Shown here: positions 1-6,584 of the stretch, piece by piece
How the letters are laid out: every line of letters begins with the position of its first letter
Numbering within the stretch: the first letter of the stretch is position 1
NCBI GenBank assembly: GCA_002440065.1
Contig: DJRK01000086.1
Coordinates: 1 to 9,314 of the forward strand
Reading direction: 5' to 3'
Source: Atopobium sp. UBA6362
GTDB lineage: Bacteria; Actinomycetota; Coriobacteriia; Coriobacteriales; Atopobiaceae
Length of the DNA: 9,314 nt
Notes under the pieces: generated by a model
The model's input: the letters and a program-made list of their open reading frames with translations, nothing else
What the model was told of the DNA's origin: nothing
Database searches by the model: none
Made by a program: the position numbers and the translations under genes

Positions 1-79
1 TGCAGCCGGAGACGAAGAGCGTGGTCCTCACGCCGACGCCGTTGGCGATGTCGCAATACTTGATCTCCGCGTAGTTCAC
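1..79 (-). CDS. nrdG: Anaerobic ribonucleoside-triphosphate reductase activating protein NrdG, N-terminal fragment (cut by window edge)
   Basis: Only the first 26 codons are in the window; the gene continues past the left edge. The visible peptide starts MNYAEIKYCDIANGVGVR and continues TTLFVSGC. This matches the characteristic N-terminus of NrdG, where a 'NGxGxR..LFVSGC' stretch leads into the CX3CX2C radical-SAM cluster motif; the last complete codon seen is that first Cys. NrdG uses S-adenosylmethionine and a [4Fe-4S] cluster to install the glycyl radical on NrdD, the oxygen-sensitive class III ribonucleotide reductase, so it points to anaerobic deoxynucleotide synthesis. The start is a GTG (77-79) with AAGGGAG five bases upstream. 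It lies downstream of kdpE on the same strand but is separated by 158 nt and may have its own promoter. nrdD is not immediately upstream, although the two genes are usually adjacent. The identity is firm for so short a piece because the motif is distinctive. Confidence 0.85.
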   Translation of the reverse strand, partial: MNYAEIKYCDIANGVGVRTTLFVSGC

Positions 80-84
80 AGCCG

Positions 85-91
85 CTCCCTT
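85..91 (-). promoter_or_regulatory. Ribosome binding site of nrdG
   Basis: On the minus strand AAGGGAG lies five bases before the GTG at 79-77. It is the feature that fixes this GTG as the start codon of nrdG. Confidence 0.7.
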
Positions 92-112
92 GATGCAGAC
101 ACAAGAACTCTC

Positions 113-118
113 AGTATA
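113..118 (-). promoter_or_regulatory. Possible -10 element for nrdG
   Basis: The minus strand reads TATACT, one mismatch from the TATAAT consensus, 33 bases before the nrdG GTG. No convincing -35 hexamer is present 16-18 bases upstream, so this is only a candidate. It would give nrdG a promoter separate from the kdpDE transcript. Confidence 0.3.
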
Positions 119-148
119 GTCCCGAAGGCGCAACAGGGGAGTGCCCCG

Positions 149-208
149 GCCCACGAACCTGCCCTGTGGCTCACAGCCCAGAACCCGTGCCCCGTGGCCC
201 AGAACCCG
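149..208. repeat. Degenerate short direct repeats between kdpE and nrdG
   Basis: The 12-mer GCCCAGAACCCG occurs exactly at 176-187 and 197-208, and a diverged copy, GCCCACGAACCTG, occurs at 149-161. GTGCCCCG also recurs beside the first and last copies. A 13-nt hairpin (CTGTG-GCT-CACAG, 164-176) and a perfect 12-bp palindrome (CCGCGGCCGCGG, 206-217) lie in the same stretch. No T-run follows any of the stems, so there is no clear intrinsic terminator after kdpE. The stretch 80-237 holds no credible gene. Confidence 0.55.
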
Positions 209-237
209 CGGCCGCGGCAACAACCCGCGCCCGCATC

Positions 238-981
238 CTATTGGCGAAGCATCCGGTACCCCACGCCCACGTGCGTCTGGATGTAGCGGGGGTGCGCCGG
301 GTCGCGCTCGATCTTCTTCCTGAGGGTGCCCATGAACACGCGCAGCGACGCGAGGTCGTTCTTGCTGGTAGAGCCCCATATCTCGCGGAGGATGAACTGG
401 TGGGTGAGCACCTTGTCCACGTTGCGCGACAAGAGCACGAGCAGCTTGTACTCCATGGGGGTCAGGTGGAGCTCCTCCCCGGCGAGCGAGGCGATGCCCG
501 CGGCGTAGTCGATGCGCAGCTTGCCGTTCACGAAGCCCGTGTCCTCCGCGCCGGCCTCCTCGGACATGTGGCTGAGCCTGCGCAGCGTCGTGCGGATGCG
601 CGCCAGGAGCTCCCCCACCGAGAAGGGCTTGGTGATGTAGTCGTCCGCGCCGGCGTCGAGCGCGCGGATCTTCTCGGCGTCCTCGGAGCGTGCCGAGACC
701 ACGATGATGGGCATCTGCGACCAGCTGCGGATGCTCTCCACCACCTCGACGCCGTCGATGTCGGGCAGCCCGAGGTCCAGGAGCACGATGTCGGGCCCCA
801 GGGAGGCGGCCTCGGAGATCCCCGCCTTGCCGGACGCCGCGCAGGCGCGCTGGTAGCCGTGTGCGATGAGCGTCGTCGAGATGAGGTTGCGCACGGCCGG
901 GTCGTCCTCTATCACGAGGATGAGCGGCTTGGCGGCGGGCTCGGCGCCCGTCGTGGGCGCTTGGGCAGCTTGCTTAGGCAT
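238..981 (-). CDS. kdpE: KdpE-type OmpR-family response regulator
   Basis: A 247-aa two-domain response regulator. The receiver domain spans about residues 19-135: acidic pair E25/D26 (LILVIEDD), phospho-acceptor D69 (IVLLDLGLPD), switch S96 (VVSARS) and K118 (ITKPF). A winged-helix DNA-binding domain follows at about 150-245 (LHLTPMEYKLL ... HVGVGYRML). The whole chain resembles KdpE closely, including 'SARSED/E..KI.ALDAGADDY', 'HLTP.E..LL' and 'GVGYRML'. In other bacteria KdpE, once phosphorylated by KdpD, activates K+ uptake genes at low K+ or high osmolarity. The start was placed at the ATG 979-981 because AGGAAGG (990-996) lies 8 bases upstream and the extra 26 codons further upstream only mirror kdpD sequence. 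It overlaps the kdpD stop (974-976) by 8 nt, which indicates translational coupling. No kdpFABC is in view, so its regulon is an inference; the nearby kup is the obvious candidate. Confidence 0.93.
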   Translation of the reverse strand: MPKQAAQAPTTGAEPAAKPLILVIEDDPAVRNLISTTLIAHGYQRACAASGKAGISEAASLGPDIVLLDLGLPDIDGVEVVESIRSWSQMPIIVVSARSEDAEKIRALDAGADDYITKPFSVGELLARIRTTLRRLSHMSEEAGAEDTGFVNGKLRIDYAAGIASLAGEELHLTPMEYKLLVLLSRNVDKVLTHQFILREIWGSTSKNDLASLRVFMGTLRKKIERDPAHPRYIQTHVGVGYRMLRQ

Positions 982-2584
982 GGGGTTCACCTTCCTGTGC
1001 GAGGTCGACCGCCGGCAGGCGGAACTCGAAGCGGCATCCGTGGGGCTCGACCGGCGCAAGCCCGATCTGCCCGCCGTGCGCGGACACGATGGAGCGGCAG
1101 AGCGCGAGGCCCAGGCCCACCGAGCGTTGCCCGTCGGCGCGCTTGCGCCCGGCGGTGTAGAAGGAGTCGAAGACGTGGGCGCGGTCCTCCTCGGCGATGC
1201 CGGGGCCGTCGTCCTCCACGGCGCAGCGGACCCAGGCGCCGTCGCGCCAAGAAGAGACGCGAATCCGCGAGCCGGCGGGGGTGTAGGCCAGGGCGTTTCC
1301 CACCAGGTTCACGACGACCTGCACCATGAGGTGGGCGTCCACGTTCACGAGGAGCGGCTCGTCGCTCGGCGCGACCTCGAGGCCGTGGCCGGCGGGGTCG
1401 CCCACGTGGCGCATGGCCTCCTCGATGACGTCGTCGAGGAGCTCGGGGGAGGTGCGCAGGCTCGCGCCTCCGCCGTGGAGCCTCGTCGTGGCGAGGAGGT
1501 TCTCGACGGTGCCGGAGAGCCAGCGCGCGTCGTCACGGATGTCCTTCGCGAGCCGCGCGCGGTCGGCGGCCGTGAGCGCGTCCGTATCGGACAAAAGCAC
1601 GTCGGCGTTGCCCGCGATCGAGGTCAGGGGCGTGCGGAGGTCGTGCGAGATGCTGCGAAGAAGGTCGGCGCGGAGCTGCTGGTTCTTTGCCTGGACGGCC
1701 GCGGCCTCGCGCTGGAGCACGGCCGCCTCGCGGTCGAGCGCGAGCGAGGTCTCGCCGGCGATGGCCGCCATGATGTTGAGCTCGTCGGGGTTGAGGCCCG
1801 ACTGGTCGGCATCGATGCCGTAGGCGCCCACGACGCCCGGCCCCGCCTCGCCCGACTTGTCCTGGACCGTGAGGTAGACGCCGTGCTTCTCTTCGCCGAG
1901 GCCCTGCCCCAGCGGCCTCCCCACGTAGGCGCCGCCGTCGAGCACGGGCGGCATCGCCGGCGCGACGGCGGCCACGGAGGTCGAGGGGCCCTCGGACGTG
2001 AAGGCCCACTCGGCCGCGAGACTGCCGTCGTCGAGGGACTGGTACCAGACGACCGCGCGCCCCGAGAGGAGCGCGAGCCTCGTGCCGGCCGTGCGCACGA
2101 TCGACTCCTCGTCGCCGCAGCCCTGCAGGAGCCGATTGGTCACGAGGAGCTCGCGGCTCCTGCGCGACGCCTCCTCGGAGCGGTGGACCTCGCGCCTGAG
2201 CGAGAGCGCGACGTAGCTCGAGGCCACGGCCGCGGCGAACATCACGGCGAAGGACGCCGGGTAGGTCGACCCCCAGGCGCTGAGCGAGTAGCGCGGCGTC
2301 GTGAAGAAGAAATTGTAGAGCGCGACCCCGAGCGCGGCGGTGAGCACGCAGTGGAGGCGCCGGATCGTGACGAGCGCGACGCACTGCACGATGAGCACGT
2401 AGCAGATGACGATGCACGCGTCCATGCCGAAGGCGTCCAGGACAAAGCCCAGGCAGGTCGCCGCCGCGAGCAGGCCCGCCCCAAAGGCGAAGTCGCAGAG
2501 GTCCCGCTCAGGGGTGGGGGAGTCCGTCCACGGGAAGCGGCTCTCGGCGCCCTTCTTTGCCTTGCGATCGTCGTCCTGTCCCAT
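974..2584 (-). CDS. kdpD: Short KdpD-type sensor histidine kinase (DUF4118 membrane domain, no N-terminal KdpD/USP domain)
   Basis: A 536-aa membrane histidine kinase. Order of parts: a charged 30-residue N-terminus; four closely packed hydrophobic segments at about 35-128, as in the DUF4118 membrane domain of KdpD; an Arg-rich stretch at about 130-145; a GAF-like region about 155-285; a linker helix; the HisKA dimerization domain with phospho-acceptor His314 (SISHDLRTPL); and a HATPase domain with N-box VNLVGNALAY (about 425-434), DDGPGI (458-463) and GLGLAL (490-495). E. coli KdpD has about 894 residues. The missing part is the cytoplasmic N-terminal half, which carries the Walker motifs and the universal-stress-like domain reported to bind c-di-AMP in some Firmicutes. 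The start is ATG 2582-2584, since AGGAGG lies 6 bases upstream; the in-frame GTG at 2602 would place that Shine-Dalgarno inside the gene. It lies downstream of kup and overlaps kdpE by 8 nt. Signal sensing must use the membrane, Arg and GAF parts. Confidence 0.88.
   Translation of the reverse strand: MGQDDDRKAKKGAESRFPWTDSPTPERDLCDFAFGAGLLAAATCLGFVLDAFGMDACIVICYVLIVQCVALVTIRRLHCVLTAALGVALYNFFFTTPRYSLSAWGSTYPASFAVMFAAAVASSYVALSLRREVHRSEEASRRSRELLVTNRLLQGCGDEESIVRTAGTRLALLSGRAVVWYQSLDDGSLAAEWAFTSEGPSTSVAAVAPAMPPVLDGGAYVGRPLGQGLGEEKHGVYLTVQDKSGEAGPGVVGAYGIDADQSGLNPDELNIMAAIAGETSLALDREAAVLQREAAAVQAKNQQLRADLLRSISHDLRTPLTSIAGNADVLLSDTDALTAADRARLAKDIRDDARWLSGTVENLLATTRLHGGGASLRTSPELLDDVIEEAMRHVGDPAGHGLEVAPSDEPLLVNVDAHLMVQVVVNLVGNALAYTPAGSRIRVSSWRDGAWVRCAVEDDGPGIAEEDRAHVFDSFYTAGRKRADGQRSVGLGLALCRSIVSAHGGQIGLAPVEPHGCRFEFRLPAVDLAQEGEPHA
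990..996 (-). promoter_or_regulatory. Ribosome binding site of kdpE inside the kdpD coding end
   Basis: AGGAAGG on the minus strand, 8 bases before the ATG at 981-979. It sits inside the last codons of kdpD and decides the kdpE start over the in-frame ATG at 1059. Confidence 0.7.
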
Positions 2585-2590
2585 ATCCTG

Positions 2591-2596
2591 CCTCCT
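2591..2596 (-). promoter_or_regulatory. Ribosome binding site of kdpD
   Basis: A perfect AGGAGG on the minus strand, 6 bases before the ATG at 2584-2582. It settles the start in favour of this ATG over the GTG at 2602-2600. Confidence 0.75.
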
Positions 2597-2638
2597 CGCC
2601 ACGCTTTCCTCGGCGACGCCCGGCCTTCTCGCCGGCGC

Positions 2639-2748
2639 TCGATCCCGTCTATCGTAGGCTTACCGCGCAGGGGCCACGGCCAAAAGCCGGCTCTGCGCGG
2701 CGGCTCCCGCGCGTCGATCCCTGCGCTCCGGCCCTGCACATCGATCCC
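2639..2748. repeat. Three copies of TCGATCCC in the kup-kdpD gap
   Basis: The 8-mer TCGATCCC (GGGATCGA on the coding strand) occurs at 2639-2646, 2714-2721 and 2741-2748, all in the same orientation and all between kup and kdpD. It could be a chance repeat in GC-rich DNA or a binding site; nothing else identifies it. Confidence 0.35.
2663..2700 (-). other. Intergenic hairpin between kup and kdpD
   Basis: Perfect 8-bp arms CCGCGCAG (2663-2670) and CTGCGCGG (2693-2700) enclose a 22-nt segment with a smaller CGGC/GCCG stem around an A4 (T4 on the minus strand) loop. There is no T-run after the stem on the minus strand, so it is not a canonical terminator. It may reduce or process read-through from kup into kdpDE. 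Confidence 0.45.
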
Positions 2749-2753
2749 GCGCC

Positions 2754-4823
2754 CTAATCCTCCGCCGGCTCCTCGGGCTCCTCGCCCGGCTGGAGGCGCC
2801 GCATCTTCTCGACGCTCTTGAACTTGGTGAAGAGGGGCACCCATTCGTAGATGACGCTCGAGTTCTCGAGGCCGTACCAGCGCACCGGCGAGCCGGCCAC
2901 GTGGCGGATGAGGTACTTCAGGCTGATGGCCGCGCGCTCCCCGCCGGTGAGGTCGCTCTCGGGGGCGAGCATCTTGTGGATGAGGACGAAGCGGAAGCTG
3001 CCGATCGTGCCGGGGTCCTTGTAGACGGAGTAGTCGTGGACCTGGGGCGGCAGCTCTCCGGAGGCGGAAAGGTCGCCGACGACCTGGCGCAGGTAGGCGT
3101 TCACGCGCTGGTTGACCTTGTAGCCCAGGTACAGGTGCACGCGGAAGACGTAGTCGGTTCCAAAGGTCTCGACCGAGTAGGCGAACGTGTGCGGCTCGTC
3201 GGTCACGCGGACGCTCACGAACCACCAGGCGCGGGCGCGCTTGGGGTGCTTGTCCAGGATCGAGTACATGATGTCGCGGTCGATGTAGCCGGTATGGGTG
3301 TCCTTGGTGAGGAAGACGAGGTTGTCGGCACCGAGCTCGTAGCGCTCGTCCTCGCGCAGGCGCGCGAGCTGGGGCAGGTAGCTGCGGATGGGCAGCAGCG
3401 TCGCCTGACGCTGCTCGATGGCCGTGCCCAGATGCCAGCAGACCATGACGCCCATGATGAGGGCGGCAAGCAGCAGCGTGAAGTAGCCGCCGTGGAAGAA
3501 CTTGGTGAGGGACGAGCCGAAGAAGAAGCCCTCGAGCACGAGGAAGAAGACGACGAAGACCCACGGGGCCGCCTTGAGCCCGCGCTCGCGCGACAGGTAG
3601 AAGAACAGAAGGACGGTCGTGCACATCATCGTGATCGTGATGGCCAGGCCGTAGGCGGCCTCCATGTGCGCGGAGCTCTGGAAGAGAAGGACCACGACGA
3701 CGCAGCCCACGAGCATGACCGAGTTGACCATGGGGATGTAGAGCTGGCCCTTGGTCTCGGCGGGGTAGGTGATCTGCATGTGGGGCATGAGGTCGAGGCC
3801 CATCGCCTCGGCCACGAGCGAGAAGGCGCCGGTGATGAGGGCCTGGGACGCGATGATTGCCGCGAGCGTGGAGAGGCCCACGGCGAAGGGACGCAGGGCC
3901 GGGTCGAGCATCTCGAAGAACGGGTTGAGGTCGGCGACGCCGGCGAGCGCCGGGTCGGCGGCGTGCAGGAGCAGCCAGGCGCCCTGGCCCAGGTAGGAGA
4001 GGAGCAGGCAGGCCTTCACGAAAGGCCAGGTGGCGTAGATGTTGTTGCGGCCCACGTGGCCCATGTCCGAGTAGAGCGCCTCGGCGCCGGTCGTGGCGAG
4101 GAAGCAGCTGCCCAAGATCATGACGCCCGCGTGGTTGTGGGGGCTCAGGAGGAAGCTGATGCCCTCGACGGGGTTGAACGCCAGCAGCACGACGGGGTTC
4201 CGGACCACGAAGAAGAGGCCGGAGCAGCCCAGGAAGAGGAACCAGAGGGTCATGACGGGGCCGAAGGCGTGGCCGATCTTCGACGTGCCGATGCGCTGCG
4301 CGAGGAACAGGACGATGATGATCGCGAGCGTGATGGCGACGACCTTGCCCTGCCCGTCGCCGAGCAGGCGGTGGCCGAGCTCGATCGTGCGCAGGCCCTC
4401 GATGGCCGTCGTCACCGTGACGGCGGGCGTGAGGACGCCGTCGGCGAGAAGTGCCGCGCCGCCGAGCATGGCGGGTACGATGAGCCACTTGGCGTGTCGG
4501 CGCACGAGGCTGTACAGGGCGAAGATGCCGCCCTCGCCGTGGTTGTCGGCCCTGAGCGAGACGAGCACGTACTTCACCGTGGTGAGCAGCGTCACGGTCC
4601 AGATCACGAGCGAGAGGGCGCCCAAGATGAACTCCTGGTTCACGGTCCCGATGCCGCCGTTGCCGGAGACGAGGGCCTTGGTCACATACATCGGGCTCGT
4701 GCCGATGTCGCCGTAGACAACGCCCAGCGTGACGAGGATCATGCTCGCGGAGAGCGGGATCCCGGCGCTTTTCGCGCGGCGCGCGCGCACGCTCGCGGCG
4801 GTGTCCGTTCTAGATGCTCCCAT
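2754..4823 (-). CDS. kup: Kup-family K+ uptake transporter
   Basis: A 689-aa KUP/HAK/KT-family potassium transporter (E. coli Kup has 622 residues), expected to take up K+ with protons across the cytoplasmic membrane. The N-terminal signature VVYGDIGTSPMYV (35-47) is diagnostic; D39 sits in it. Next come RADNHGEGG (91-99), the TGAEALYSDMGHVGRNN segment (about 245-261) and ASQALITGAFSL (325-336), all typical of the family, and acidic residues in the first of these motifs have been implicated in transport in E. coli Kup. About twelve hydrophobic segments run to about residue 463, followed by a soluble C-terminal domain of about 225 residues ending in an acidic tail (EEPEEPAED). The start is the ATG at 4821-4823, with GGAG four bases upstream; an in-frame ATG at 4865 lies inside the intergenic palindrome and has no such site. 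It heads the kup-kdpD-kdpE run and is divergent from the S10 peptidase gene. Confidence 0.95.
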   Translation of the reverse strand: MGASRTDTAASVRARRAKSAGIPLSASMILVTLGVVYGDIGTSPMYVTKALVSGNGGIGTVNQEFILGALSLVIWTVTLLTTVKYVLVSLRADNHGEGGIFALYSLVRRHAKWLIVPAMLGGAALLADGVLTPAVTVTTAIEGLRTIELGHRLLGDGQGKVVAITLAIIIVLFLAQRIGTSKIGHAFGPVMTLWFLFLGCSGLFFVVRNPVVLLAFNPVEGISFLLSPHNHAGVMILGSCFLATTGAEALYSDMGHVGRNNIYATWPFVKACLLLSYLGQGAWLLLHAADPALAGVADLNPFFEMLDPALRPFAVGLSTLAAIIASQALITGAFSLVAEAMGLDLMPHMQITYPAETKGQLYIPMVNSVMLVGCVVVVLLFQSSAHMEAAYGLAITITMMCTTVLLFFYLSRERGLKAAPWVFVVFFLVLEGFFFGSSLTKFFHGGYFTLLLAALIMGVMVCWHLGTAIEQRQATLLPIRSYLPQLARLREDERYELGADNLVFLTKDTHTGYIDRDIMYSILDKHPKRARAWWFVSVRVTDEPHTFAYSVETFGTDYVFRVHLYLGYKVNQRVNAYLRQVVGDLSASGELPPQVHDYSVYKDPGTIGSFRFVLIHKMLAPESDLTGGERAAISLKYLIRHVAGSPVRWYGLENSSVIYEWVPLFTKFKSVEKMRRLQPGEEPEEPAED

Positions 4824-4856
4824 GTTGCTCCAAACTCGATGACAATTACGGGATGA

Positions 4857-4870
4857 CCTGTACATACAGG
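4857..4870. promoter_or_regulatory. Perfect palindrome between the divergent kup and peptidase genes
   Basis: CCTGTA-CA-TACAGG, 14 bp with perfect 6-bp arms. It lies 34 bases before the kup ATG and 21 bases before the extended -10 of the peptidase gene, centred near -40 of its predicted transcript. This is a typical place for a dimeric repressor or activator, and it could act on both genes. The regulator is unknown. Confidence 0.5.
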
Positions 4871-4888
4871 CTCAATAATCTAGCACTT

Positions 4889-4897
4889 TGATATAAA
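4889..4897 (+). promoter_or_regulatory. Extended -10 promoter element of the S10 peptidase gene
   Basis: TGATATAAA fits the TGnTATAAT extended -10 pattern with one mismatch, in an AT-rich patch within otherwise GC-rich DNA. The -35 region (about 4869-4874) does not resemble TTGACA, which an extended -10 can tolerate. Transcription would begin near 4904, about 60 bases before the ATG. Confidence 0.5.
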
Positions 4898-4950
4898 GAA
4901 GTTCCTGCTCGCCCGGGACTAGAATGGTCATCGGCCAATCATCGGCGCGT

Positions 4951-4956
4951 AAGGAG
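4951..4956 (+). promoter_or_regulatory. Ribosome binding site of the S10 peptidase gene
   Basis: AAGGAG, 6 bases before the ATG at 4963. It selects this start over the in-frame ATG at 4924, which has no Shine-Dalgarno sequence. Confidence 0.75.
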
Positions 4957-4962
4957 AATCAC

Positions 4963-6456
4963 ATGGAAGAAACCGCGAACCCCCAGACCCCGTCGAACCC
5001 CTTCGCGGGGGAGGAACCCGACCGTGCGACCGGCGTGCCCGCCCCCGCGAGCGCCCGGCTCACGTGGCGTGCGGGCGCCCTCGAGCTGCCCTATGAGGCG
5101 ACGGCGGCCCACCTCGACGTGCGCACGGACGCCGGCAAGCTCGTGAGTAGGATGTTCTCGCTTTCCTACGTCGCCGTGGACGCGGCGGGCAAGCCCGAGG
5201 CGTCCCGCCCCGTGACGTTCGCGTTCAACGGCGGCCCCGGCTCGTCCTCGGTACCGATCGACTTCGGCGGCATCGGGCCGCGCCGCGTCGCCACGAACGG
5301 CTGCGCGCACGTCCGCGCCGACGCCCCGGTCGAGGACAACCCGCACTCGATCCTGCGCGACACGGACATCGTGTTCCTCGATGCGCCCGGCACCGGCTGG
5401 TCCGTCGTGGCCGACGACGCCGATACCTCCGCGCTCTTCTCGGTCGACGGCGACGCGGACGCCTTCGCCCGCGCCATCTGCGACTGGTTGCAGAGGAACA
5501 ACCGCTGGGGGAGCCCGATCTACCTCTTCGGCGAGTCGTACGGCACCGTGCGCAACTCCGTGCTCATGCGCGTTCTCGGCGAGATGGGCGTGGCCGTGAC
5601 GGGCGTCGTGTTCCTCTCGGCGATCCTGGACTGGGTGCAGGTGCAGCCGGGCGAGGACCTCTACTACCTGGGCATGATGCCGACCTACGCCGCGACGGCG
5701 CAGTACTTCGGGCGCGCCGGGGCGGGCGTCGACTTCGACGCGTGGTTCGACCGCGCCATGGCCTGGACCGAGGACGTCTATGCGCCGGCCCTCCTCAAGG
5801 GCGACCGATTGGCCCCCGAACGCGAGCGCGCCGTGGCGGAGGAGCTCTCCGCGTTCATCGGCCTGCCTGCCGACTTCCTCGTCGCGCGGCATCTGCGCGT
5901 CGACCTCGCGGAGTTCCGCATGCGCCTCTTGGCCGACGAGAACCGCATCTGCGGCCGGCTCGACACGCGCTTCTGCTCCGACGGCCTGTCGCCCATGCAG
6001 ACGTCCGTGGACTGGGTCGCCGCCGAGGACGCCGCCTCCGACGCCGTGGAGCCTGCCTGGACGAACGCGTTCCGCGACTTCTGCGGGCGCGTGCTCGGCT
6101 ACGAGGGCCCCGCGCGCTACCTCGCGAGCAACTACGAGAAGGTGGGCACCAAGTGGGGCTGGACCCATGCCGAGCCGGGCGCGTCCGATCGCGCCAGCGC
6201 GCCGAACATGTCGCTCGACATAGCCGTGGCGCTGCGCCGCAACCCCACGTGCAAGATCGCGATCATCGGCGGGCGCTACGACGCGGCGACGACGTACTGG
6301 AACGTCGTGCACGACATGAGCTGCCAGTTCCTCTCGCCCGAGCTCAAGGAGCGCGTGAGCTGGTACCGCTACGGGTGCGGCCACATGGCCTACACCGACG
6401 AGCCGACCCTTGCCGCCATGGGCGCCGACCTCCACGAGTGGTACGCGAAGAAGTAG
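4963..6456 (+). CDS. Peptidase S10 (serine carboxypeptidase) family protein, apparently cytoplasmic
   Basis: A 497-aa alpha/beta-hydrolase of the serine carboxypeptidase family (MEROPS S10; the bacterial branch is COG2939). The substrate-binding motif FNGGPGSSS is at 88-96, the nucleophile Ser192 is in FGESYGT (189-195), a probable catalytic Asp440 is in IIGGRYDAAT, and His474 is in YGCGHMAY. All three catalytic positions are in the expected order, so the protein should be active, removing C-terminal residues from peptides. The N-terminus (MEETANPQTPSNPFAGEEPD) is hydrophilic, with no signal peptide or lipobox, whereas well-studied S10 enzymes are secreted or vacuolar. A cytoplasmic peptide-scavenging role is therefore inferred. 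It is a single-gene transcription unit, with its own extended -10 promoter and a strong terminator, divergent from kup. GC-rich codon use matches the host. The natural substrate cannot be told. Confidence 0.9.
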   Translation: MEETANPQTPSNPFAGEEPDRATGVPAPASARLTWRAGALELPYEATAAHLDVRTDAGKLVSRMFSLSYVAVDAAGKPEASRPVTFAFNGGPGSSSVPIDFGGIGPRRVATNGCAHVRADAPVEDNPHSILRDTDIVFLDAPGTGWSVVADDADTSALFSVDGDADAFARAICDWLQRNNRWGSPIYLFGESYGTVRNSVLMRVLGEMGVAVTGVVFLSAILDWVQVQPGEDLYYLGMMPTYAATAQYFGRAGAGVDFDAWFDRAMAWTEDVYAPALLKGDRLAPERERAVAEELSAFIGLPADFLVARHLRVDLAEFRMRLLADENRICGRLDTRFCSDGLSPMQTSVDWVAAEDAASDAVEPAWTNAFRDFCGRVLGYEGPARYLASNYEKVGTKWGWTHAEPGASDRASAPNMSLDIAVALRRNPTCKIAIIGGRYDAATTYWNVVHDMSCQFLSPELKERVSWYRYGCGHMAYTDEPTLAAMGADLHEWYAKK

Positions 6457-6507
6457 CGTCGGCTTGGGGCCGGCCGTGGCTGATACTTGCGTCGTTCGCG
6501 CAAGCCG

Positions 6508-6556
6508 CGCGCCCGGGGCCGTTTCTCTGTAAAGAGGCGACCCCGGGCGCGTTTTT
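6508..6556 (+). terminator. Rho-independent terminator after the S10 peptidase gene
   Basis: A perfect 11-bp GC-rich stem, CGCGCCCGGGG (6508-6518) with CCCCGGGCGCG (6541-6551), is followed at once by TTTTTCTT. The 22-nt loop contains a small CTCT-GTAA-AGAG stem (6525-6536). It lies 51 bases after the peptidase stop codon and insulates the region that follows. Confidence 0.92.
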
Positions 6557-6584
6557 CTTGCCGTCAGCGGGTTCAAACTCCGTG

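Noticed and set aside
866..2821. Long plus-strand open frame opposite kdpD and kdpE
   Set aside because: Same shadow-frame character, with no family resemblance and antisense to two recognised genes.
2901..4856. Long plus-strand open frame opposite kup
   Set aside because: Low-complexity Asp/Glu/Gly/His-rich translation antisense to an unmistakable transporter; an artefact of high GC.
4824..4865. Upstream start for kup at 4865
   Set aside because: It would begin inside the palindrome, adds a non-conserved leader, and has no ribosome site; GGAG precedes the ATG at 4823.
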